Assembly: GCA_035771165.1 (NCBI GenBank) | Contig: JAWNZC010000338.1 | Coordinates: forward strand, 558,001-622,000 | DNA length: 64,000 nucleotides | DNA from: Paragorgia papillata | Lineage: Eukaryota; Cnidaria; Anthozoa; Scleralcyonacea; Coralliidae | Direction: 5' to 3' | Shown here: positions 56,492 through 64,000 of the stretch, piece by piece | How positions within the stretch are numbered: position 1 is the stretch's first letter | Layout: each line of letters opens with the position of its first letter | Translations under genes and position numbers: made by a program | The notes under the pieces: generated by a model | Databases searched by the model: none | Told to the model about the DNA's origin: nothing | What the model saw: the letters and a program-made list of their open reading frames with translations, nothing else

Positions 56492-56604
56492 AGTTGTAGA
56501 ATCCACCAATCGAGTTTTTTTATATAAAAGAAACGAATTTGTGATAATTTGTCGTTCGGAAATTAGCAGTTTGCTATGGAGCAAATGAAGTTTTTAACAG
56601 TTTT

Positions 56605-57290
56605 TAACTCAAAATGGAAAACCTGTTGCCTATGCAAGTAGAGCAATGACAGCAACGGAGTCTCGATATGCCCAAATAGAGAAAGAGTTGCTTGCTGTGG
56701 TTTTTGGAATGGATAGATTTCACAGTTACACATTTGGAAGAAGAGTAACGGTCCAGTCGGATCACAAGCCGTTGGAAGTCATTGTGACAAAGCCACTTCA
56801 CCAGACCCCAAAGCGTTTGCAGAGAATGTTGTTAAAGCTCCAGTGTTATGATTTCAACTTGGTGTATCAGAAAGGCAAGTGGATGTATCTCGCAGATACT
56901 CTCAGTCGTGCTTATTTGCCAGAAGTTCAAGTCACCGCGTTTGAAGAAGAGGTCGAGAATGTGAATATGGTGGAGCATCTTCCAATTGCCCAGTCCAGGC
57001 TAAAAGAAATTCAGCAACGCACAGACGCTGATGCTAGTCTGCAGTTGTTGAAGACCATCATTCTGGATGGATGGCCTGAAAGAAAAGAAGATGTTCCTTT
57101 GCAGGCCACCCCATATTTTCACATACGTGATGAACTGAGTACCCAGAATGGTCTTCTTTTCAGGGGAGAGAGAGAGTCATCGTTCCCAAAGCCTGTCGCC
57201 AGGAAATGCTTACACGGATCCATTCGTCGCACATCGGTACTGAAGGATGTCTTCGGCGAGCTCGCGAGTGTCTATATTGGCCGGGAATGA
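56605..57290 (+). pseudogene. gypsy RNase H and connection domain
   Basis: Open from QNGKPVAYASRAM (about 56609) through TESRYAQIEKELLAVVFGMD, SDHKPLEVI and DTLSRAYL, the RNase H pattern of Ty3/gypsy pol, then a connector. The RT upstream is deleted. Near 57167-57176 a GAGA run appears two bases too long, which throws off the end of this frame where the integrase should start. Confidence 0.9.
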
Positions 57291-58327
57291 GTGCAGAGGT
57301 GAAAGATCGTGTGAGTCAATGTGATGTATGTCGGTCCTCAGATGACAAACAACAAAAAGAAACGCTGATGTCACATGATGTTCCAAGTCGTCCTTGGGCA
57401 AAGGTCGGAGTTGATCTGTTTGTATTTGAGGAACGTAGCTATCTAGTTACTATTGATTATTTCTCGAATTTCTGGGAAATCGATTATTTGGAAGATACAC
57501 GAGCTGAAGCTGTTGTTAGAAAATTGAAGATGCAGTTTGCTCGGTATGGAATCCCGGATACCTGTGTCTCTGATAATGGACCACAGTTTTCGTCTGAGAG
57601 GTTTTGTCAGTTCAGCAGAGAGTGGGGCTTTGAACATGTCACCTCGTCGCCACGATATCCCCAGAGTAACGGCAAAGCTGAAAGTGCTGTCAAAACTGCA
57701 AAGCGTCTTATGAAGAAAGCTAAGAAAGCAGGGAGAGATCCATATTTGGCCATCCTAGATTTCAGGAATACTCCAACCCAAGGAATCGGAACGAGTCCTG
57801 CCCAACGGCTGATGAGTCGGCGAACAAAAACTTTGTTGCCCACAAGTAGCAGTTTGTTGCAGCCAAAAGTTGAAAGAAATGTGGCCGCTAAGATCAAGCA
57901 GAATCAAACCAGACAAGCATTTTACTACGACCAAACCGCTAGAGATCTTCCAGAGCTTAAAGAAGGAGCAACAGTCCGAGTGGCCCCTATCAAGAAACAC
58001 AAAGACTGGGTGAAGGCCAAAGTGGTAAAAAAGAAAGCTCCAAGATCGTTTGAAGTTGTCACAGAGTCAGGACAAGTGCTGCGAAGAAATCGACGAGATC
58101 TTAGGAGTAGTCACCAAAGTAGTTACCAGAATGGTTATTTGGACTTGGAAATTGAAGAAAACTCTACTAATGCCACTGGCTCGACATCCGAATATAGCCC
58201 ACGAGAAGAAGACAGAGGAGCTATTCAGGAGTCAGAGGAGTCTCAGACGTCTACGAATCCCCGAACTAGCCGGTTTGGAAGAGTAATAAACGAACCCAAA
58301 CGGTTTGGTGACTTTATTAGGTATTAG
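57206..58327 (+). pseudogene. gypsy integrase
   Basis: A 373-codon frame: zinc-binding HHCC (H6, H9, C39, C42), the DDE core with VGVDLF (D70), VSDNGPQF (D123) and NGKAES (E159), then a basic C-terminal domain. All catalytic residues are intact, but the frame is detached from the RNase H frame by the two-base expansion upstream, so the polyprotein cannot be made as one piece. Confidence 0.93.
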
Positions 58328-58519
58328 TTATATATTCGCTTAGTAATAAATAAGGCAGTAGACGCTTGGAGACTTTCATAATAATCTTTGGATAGAACAA
58401 ACATTGCTTATAGGCCTGTATGTTATAATTTGGTGAAAGTGCCAAATAGTTATGTTAATGTAGTTCATAGTTAGGATAATTATTTTAGGCTTATTGTTAA
58501 AAATAGAAAAAAAAGAGGA

Positions 58520-58667
58520 TGTAACAGGTCAGCGGTCTTGACCTGTGTATATATATCGACCATCTAGCGTTAATGTTGATGATCTCGAGAAGCTATGAAC
58601 TTTTAGTTAGAGGTAGTTAAATCCTTATGAATCGGACAGGAGAAGTAAATAAATATGAAGTAAAACA
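58520..58667 (+). repeat. 3' LTR
   Basis: 148 bp, identical by eye to the 5' LTR; preceded by a purine-rich tract at about 58501-58519. Confidence 0.92.
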
Positions 58668-59035
58668 CCGTGCTTCATGTGAACGCTTCACCCTGAGTTA
58701 TCTCGGGCAACAATATATAGAGCTACGTTAATCATAAAGGCTAATTTATATGCATATAAAAGAATAATAATACGACAGCCATTTTTGAATAAGGTCTATA
58801 ATAAGACTGGTATTACTAAAAGCTCGTAATTATCTGATATACAAGTCAATATACAGGATATAGATATATTTTTCTTTCGATAATTCGTTTCCCTGCTCGT
58901 AATTATAGTATTTACAATGTTACAGAAGAAGAATTAAACTATATGTCCTGTATTGTTTATAAAAATAAACTTGTGAGTTGTGGCAACCACTTTCTCGTTT
59001 TGGAATCTCAATGGCATGCAAACACGCGGAATATA

Positions 59036-59160
59036 TTAAGGACTTATTAACCGAGTGCGAGGTTTGTACGGGAAAGTATTTGCCTGAGGTTTGTGCGATA
59101 AAACCGAGGGCAAATACTTTCCCGTACAGACCGAGCAAACGAGGGTAATAAGGAATTTAT
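59036..59160. mobile_element. hairpin MITE
   Basis: TTATTAACCGAGTGCGAGGTTTGTACGGGAAAGTATTTGCC pairs imperfectly with GGCAAATACTTTCCCGTACAGACCGAGC...AATAA. The small frames at 58920 and 59091 run across it and are spurious. Confidence 0.75.
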
Positions 59161-59588
59161 TATATGGCTATTGGTTCATTTTATTTTTAAGTTTCGAGCG
59201 TCCTTTTCGTCTTTGGAGTATGCTGTTTACCTTACCTGTTTACTTTTTCGTGTCGCTTCTCGGCTTCTTGTTTACACCAGTTCGGCTTTTATTTGTCATG
59301 TTTTTAGATAAACAGCTTTAAAAAAAAACAGCAGTAATGTTCCAACACATTTTATTGTTCAGAATATTTGAATAAAGATACCTAGTCCTCTTTTATTTGT
59401 ATTCAAATCAACTCAGACATTCTCTTGCCAAAACTTACAGGGCGCAGGGCTGAGAAAAAAGTGTATTGACCGGTCGGTCAATATCGTAAAATCCCAACCT
59501 CTCGGGAACCAATCAACGTACGAACCAATTGCGTACGGACCGGAAATCAAACCCAGCCATATAATAAATAGAAATATAGTACCTATTA

Positions 59589-59841
59589 AGGCGGCGTTAC
59601 ACTATGCAATTTTCCGAAATGCATGGTGTAACACACTCTGTAAATCGTGCACCAACTCTCGCAACATTTTTGTTGCAGCAAGCGTTGGACAACGTATAAT
59701 CAAGTTTTACTTTTTGAAACGATTGCTGCAACGGATTTATTTATCAGTGCAAACCATTGGACAGTGTAACACTCTTCGGATCTTGCAATTTGTATTGCAA
59801 CAATAATTTGCGCAATCATCAGAAAAATTGTAACACCGCCT
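59589..59841. mobile_element. PIF/Harbinger-like MITE, 253 bp
   Basis: Inverted ends AGGCGGCGTTACAC and TGTAACACCGCCT with TTA duplications at 59586-59588 and 59842-59844. Internal repeats of TTGCA(A/G)CAA around the centre. Confidence 0.8.
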
Positions 59842-60091
59842 TTAAATTAAGCAAGTTTTTCACTAGCCGATTTTATTCCTGCAAAGCAACTTTCTATTGT
59901 TAAAATTGGATAGATGTCTAAGTAGTTCCAGTGAAAGTACCAAACTGGTTAAGTAACGTGCCTAACATATTACACAATTAAACGTCTTCAAAAAAAGAGG
60001 ATTTTAGTTGTTAATCTAGTAAATTGTAACGTTATTGTCGGAAAGCCTCGTTCCTTAAGCACATTCTGCCTACAAAATAAAAACAACCTAA

Positions 60092-60097
60092 TTTATT
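60092..60097 (-). terminator. candidate polyadenylation signal, Ras-like gene
   Basis: AATAAA on the minus strand 61 bp beyond the stop codon at 60158. Confidence 0.45.
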
Positions 60098-60157
60098 TTC
60101 ACATTTTTTTCTGCAGAACTTTATAGTAGTATAAGTTTAATATGTTACACAAACTGA

Positions 60158-60523
60158 CTATCTTGAAAAAAACTTTGTAAAAGAATGTTTCCTTCCAAGG
60201 AGATTTCTTTTATTCCCAACCTTTATCTGACGAACAACTTCGTGAAAAGTCGTTGAAATGTTCACGTCGTCCATGGCAGATGTCTCGAAGAATGAACAAT
60301 CGTTGCGTATAGCAAATATTCTTCCTTCTCTCTTTGATACCACGCGACAGTGCTCTAAGTCGACTTTATTGCCGACAAGAACAACCGATGGCTCCATCCG
60401 TCTTACTCTTTTGAATTCTTTAGTCAATTTGACCAGTTGTTTTGCTGTTTCAAAACTTAATCTGTTATCGATTGAGTATACCACTAGAAAGCCTTGACCC
60501 TCCGTCAGGTGCACTGGTTCTGT
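60158..60523 (-). CDS. Ras-like gene, last exon
   Basis: Acceptor GAGTTTTAG then ACAGAACC, 122 codons including the stop. Covers G4 (NKVD), G5 (ETSA), the last helix (FHEVVRQIKVG) and a Ser/Lys/Arg-rich tail. Confidence 0.88.
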   Translation of the reverse strand, partial: TEPVHLTEGQGFLVVYSIDNRLSFETAKQLVKLTKEFKRVRRMEPSVVLVGNKVDLEHCRVVSKREGRIFAIRNDCSFFETSAMDDVNISTTFHEVVRQIKVGNKRNLLGRKHSFTKFFSR

Positions 60524-63342
60524 CTAAAACTCAATATAAAAGGAAACAAAACAAGGTCGTGTTTTTTATATAAACTACATCTATAAAGATTGTCCAAATG
60601 GTTTTAAAATTAACTTATTAATGTACAAGTTGGTGGTAAGGACGTAGCTATAGTGCTAGGAACGGGTTTTCTGATTGACCATTAGCAACGTACCAATCAC
60701 ATTGTTAATTGAATTCGTTTCCGGGCAATTCGTACAAACGGACATATATACTGAGGCACGTTCTTACTATAGCTACGCTATGATCCCAAGTTGGCCAATT
60801 TTGACCAATTGCTTTTCGTCAGAAATAAACGTGAAACGTTATAAAATAGAAGTTTTCCGTCGGTGGCGTTAGCCAGAGTAATAGAAAATATGATAAAATT
60901 TAAAAGTCGTATGCTGCAGTGCTTAGAAAAAGTTAAGACGGGGATAAACGTAAAAAAATTTTGAAATATGAATTTTACTTTATTTTATTTTTTGCTTTCA
61001 CAGTTTGACGACTTTCAGAGTTAATAATATACAGGTAAAAATTACTTGAATATGATTGGCTAATGAAGAAGGCATTTTTTGGTAATTCAGGGCAAAATTA
61101 CTTGCACTTGATTGGTTCCTTGATCAGCAGTACTTGCATGAAATTGGTCGCTTTGTTACTTAGCAACAGTGAACCTTGAGAGGACTGACCCACGACTGAC
61201 CTTTTTTCAACAAATCTGCAAGGTTTTTCAGTCTGAAAATGCTTTTTTGTTTACCTTGAACTAATTTAAACTATTGAAGGAATGTAAACTAAGTAGTGAA
61301 AATGAATACACTAAAACATTTACGAACTTTTGCCTGTGTTTACAAAAAGCATAGTTAATAGAACATATACATGATTTGGAAACTCGTCCAAAGTGATTGT
61401 TCTATGTTTTTGTTCAAGTTTATGGAAATTTGTGCAATTTCACGATATTGTATTTTCTGTATAATGAAGCAGTCATCCAATAGCAACGCTTGGGTTTAAT
61501 TAGTGAGTTGCTTCATCGTCACGTGTTGTGGTGCTTCATCGTCACGTGTCCATAGAATTTACTTCCATATAAGGGACTCCATTGTCTGTCATGCTTCATG
61601 TTGAAAGACAATAGAGCGTCCAAACCATGTATATGTTCTATTAACTATGCAAAAAGAAAGCAACATGCACAGCGATAGACCGAGGAAAATTGAAATGTTG
61701 CCGAGCACCCACCGTGATAACCTAGCAAGGGCGCCAAAACTTAACAAAATAAACCTTTCTTTGTAATAAAATTTCTTTGTATAGCTAGGTCTTCAATGGG
61801 GGGATATAAAGATCTGAAATCTGTAGTCTTTTGTGCTTTCAATGAAGTTTTATAATCTTGAGAATTCTGTAAAATCTCACTCCAAAATGCAGAAAGTGCA
61901 TGGCATATCAGAGACTCTAGAGCATGCCCCCGGACCCCCCTAGAGGTTTGGCAGCTTGGCCGCTTGCATTGGCGTGGTCTTGGAGAGAACCCGTTGTTTG
62001 TGGTAATATTCAGATATATTGCTACTTTTTTAAAACAAAAAATGTGATAATTTTTCAAATACAGTAATGTCTTTTTTTCTTTCTTTCATTTTTTTTTTTG
62101 GGGGGGGGGGGGGGTGGCGCCAAAGCTAATCTAGCCACCCCCGCCTGAAACTTGCCACCACGCCACTGAATATGTTTCACGAGCAATGTTTAAGAAAAGC
62201 AATCAACCAATGAAAATGCAGAGTCCACCAGCCGATGCTAGCCCGTAGGGCAAAAACTCTTAGTGAAAAACAGCCTTAAGAGTCATTTCTAGGCCCAAGA
62301 GTTTTACTATGACCTCGCTCCTTCGCAGGCGTTTTTTGCGGGCCTCCGTGTAAGACTCGTCCCCCACGAACGCGCCTATAGCCAAGTGATACATTAATTC
62401 CATACCGAGATCTTCACAAATAGAGCTTTAACTCTACAAATCTGGGATGCTGACCAGCCTGACCTTGATTAACTTAATATTAAATTTACTACTTTTAAAT
62501 GATTGGTCACAATAAACCAAATTATATTGGTTCTACCTCTATCGTTTTTCTCGTATACTGATGGTAGAATGTAGAACTTTTTTAAAAGCATGACTCGCAG
62601 TGGCGTGGTGGCAAGTTTCAGGCTGGGGTGGCTAGATTAGCTTTGGCGCCCCCCCCCCCCCCCCCCACCACACACACACACACACACACACAAAAATGAG
62701 AAAGAGAAAAGAAGACATTACTGTATTTGAAAAATTATCATATTTTTTGTTTTAAAATAACTGAAGTAGCAATATATCTGAATATTACAACAAACAACGG
62801 GTTCTCTCAAAGACCACGCCAATGCAAGCGGCCAAGGTGCCAAACCTCTAGGGGAGTCCGGGGGCAGGCTCTAGAGTCTCTGATATGCCATTTTCTGCAT
62901 TTTGGAGTGAGATTTTACAGAATTCTGAAGATTATAAAACTTCATAGAAAGCACAAAAGATTACAGATTTCAGATCTTTATATCCCCCCATTGAAGACCT
63001 AGCTATACAAAGAAATAGGTTTATTTTGGGGTTTTTTGTATTTTGGCGCCCTTGCTAGTTTTGGCGCCCTTTCTGTAACCCCAGCTGGGGGGGGGGGGCG
63101 GGACCCCCTGCCATCACGCCACTGATGACTCCGCAGAATACGAAGAGGTCTCAACTCGACGAGTAAATTGTCTGCCGTTAGACAGAGTAAAATATACAAG
63201 TTACCAAATGGCAACAATGGTACTAAGTAAAGAATAAATAATTATTGAGTGACATATATGTGGCATACCGTGTTCGCCGTATCAAATATTCGTAGCAATG
63301 TTGTATCTTCATCGACATCAGCAATCATTTCATAGGTAATTT
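60158..63342 (-). CDS. Ras-superfamily small GTPase, RERG/RasL-like, 3' part
   Basis: Two exons joined in phase 0: 63269-63342 and 60158-60523. The first has ITYEMIADVDEDTTLLRIFD then TANT; the second TEPVHLTEGQGFLVVYSIDN, the G4 motif GNKVD (N52-D55 of this exon), and G5 FFETSA (T81-A83), ending in a basic tail ...RKHSFTKFFSR with no CAAX box. The P-loop and switch I exon(s) must lie right of the window. Oddities: the G3 DTAG is DTAN, and the roughly eight residues between it and the GQGF segment (the M-R-Y helix of Ras) are missing. Absence of CAAX and the ETSA...NI...F.E..R pattern fit the RERG/RasL11 group. A skipped or unrecognised exon in the 2.7-kb intron is an alternative. Confidence 0.8.
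61351..61648. mobile_element. intact hairpin MITE (sister of 17.5-18.4 kb)
   Basis: Termini ATAGTTAATAGAACATATACA and its inverse. It lies in the Ras-gene intron and preserves the empty sites for both insertions found in the 18-kb copy. Confidence 0.88.
61735..62170. repeat. left arm of a large inverted repeat pair
   Basis: About 435 bp (TAACAAAATAAACC...GCCACCACGCCACTGA) repeated inversely at 62598-63045. Contains a G-run at about 62099-62114 and a GCATGCCCCCGGACCCCCC block. Confidence 0.88.
62171..62597. other. spacer between inverted repeats
   Basis: Unique-looking 430 bp inside the Ras-gene intron. A near-palindromic AAAAACTCTTAGTG / AAGAGTCATTTCTAGG patch is present; no exon recognised. 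Confidence 0.4.
62598..63125. repeat. right arm of the inverted repeat pair
   Basis: Inverse of 61735-62170 with extra sequence at its end (GGCGCCCTTTCTGTAACCCC). Includes a C-run and a (CA)n run near 62650-62692. Ends GCCATCACGCCACTGA, again the terminal motif. Confidence 0.88.
63269..63342 (-). CDS. Ras-like gene, penultimate exon (switch region)
   Basis: Acceptor TTTTTCTTCAAG, donor ACG|GTATGCC. 74 nt encoding the beta2-beta3 hairpin and the G3 region ending IFDTANT. Preceding exon outside the window. Confidence 0.75.
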
Positions 63343-63600
63343 CTTGAAGAAAAACAATAAACACAACCAATTCAACATCACATATACAACAAAAGTAAAT
63401 AACATGGTTTCGCAGCAAACTTCACATGTGCAAAAATATCATTTTCTGGCACGTGCATGCGCGATAAGAAACTGTTATTACTCGTATAGCACGTTGTAAA
63501 CAATGGGATTATGTTACTCGTCACAGGAAGTGAAGCGCGATCAAGAATTATAATATTTTCCAGTTTATCCAACAACTAGTCGTTGGTTACAAACTAAGTT

Positions 63601-64000
<400 letters not shown>

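Larger units (their letters stand above)
56323..58667 (+). mobile_element. Ty3/gypsy LTR retrotransposon, internally deleted
   Basis: Two 148-bp LTRs (TGTAACAGG...GTAAAACA) at 56323-56470 and 58520-58667 are identical by eye. The 5-bp target duplication CCGTG lies at 56318-56322 and 58668-58672. A primer site matching tRNA-Leu follows the 5' LTR, and a polypurine tract (AAAAAAAAGAGGA) precedes the 3' LTR. The interior jumps from the first residues of a gag-like start (56576) straight into RNase H, so gag, protease and most of RT are gone. RNase H and integrase remain but are out of frame with each other. Confidence 0.93.

Noticed and set aside
57805..57835. CTGATGAGTCGGCGAAC in the gypsy integrase as a hammerhead
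   Set aside because: The sequence after the stem is GAAC and not GAAA, and no stem I or III is present; it is coding sequence.

Overview
The window is animal nuclear DNA. It is AT-rich, genes are split by long GT-AG introns, both strands are used, and there is no operon layout. Most of the sequence is transposons, foldback elements and satellites. Terminal inverted repeats beginning CAACCTCGTACCCAG or CAATCTTGTTCCCAG, together with metazoan-type LINE, gypsy, Kolobok-like and hammerhead-ribozyme repeats, suggest a marine invertebrate. A cnidarian, perhaps an anthozoan, is my best guess, but that is an inference and not a diagnosis.

Two host genes are supported, both on the minus strand. (1) A complete SLC36/PAT-type proton-coupled amino-acid transporter runs from about 44.2 kb down to 20.16 kb. 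I assembled nine coding exons with consistent phases into a 443-residue reading frame; the eight introns are crowded with mobile elements. (2) The 3' part of a Ras-superfamily GTPase, RERG/RasL-like and without a CAAX tail, has two exons at 63.3 and 60.2-60.5 kb. Its P-loop exon(s) lie beyond the right edge, and its DxxG/switch II region is abnormal.

Layout. 0-3.7 kb: a 27-bp minisatellite organised into a 498-bp higher-order repeat, foldback elements and MITEs. 3.7-19.1 kb: about 4.5 tandem copies of a non-coding repeat of roughly 2.3 kb, interrupted by datable insertions: a MULE-like MITE with 9-bp target duplications, a TIR element carrying a broken RecQ-like helicase, a cluster of small MITEs, and a TTAA-flanked THAP-containing element nested inside another MITE. 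20-44 kb: the transporter gene with LINE remnants, a 620-bp near-perfect palindrome, a 5S-rRNA-derived element, a tandemly duplicated 1.8-kb LINE block and a 2.8-kb long-TIR element encoding a cysteine-protease-like domain. 48-53 kb: a CR1/L2-type LINE with an SGNH-esterase first reading frame. 54.6-55.6 kb: three identical 277-bp repeats, each with a complete hammerhead-ribozyme core on the minus strand, bracketed by TA microsatellites; I read this as a retrozyme array. 56.3-58.7 kb: an internally deleted Ty3/gypsy element with identical LTRs and a matching 5-bp target duplication. 59-64 kb: the Ras gene, more MITEs, an inverted repeat pair and a long GACA/CAAA/GAAA microsatellite.

The strongest unusual signal is the hammerhead-ribozyme tandem array at 54.7-55.5 kb, with a decayed relative at 21.9 kb. 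Next come nested insertions whose empty sites survive in paralogous copies within the window, the protease-bearing long-TIR element, and the divergent Ras-like gene. All exon joins and family calls come from reading the sequence; no database search or folding program was run.
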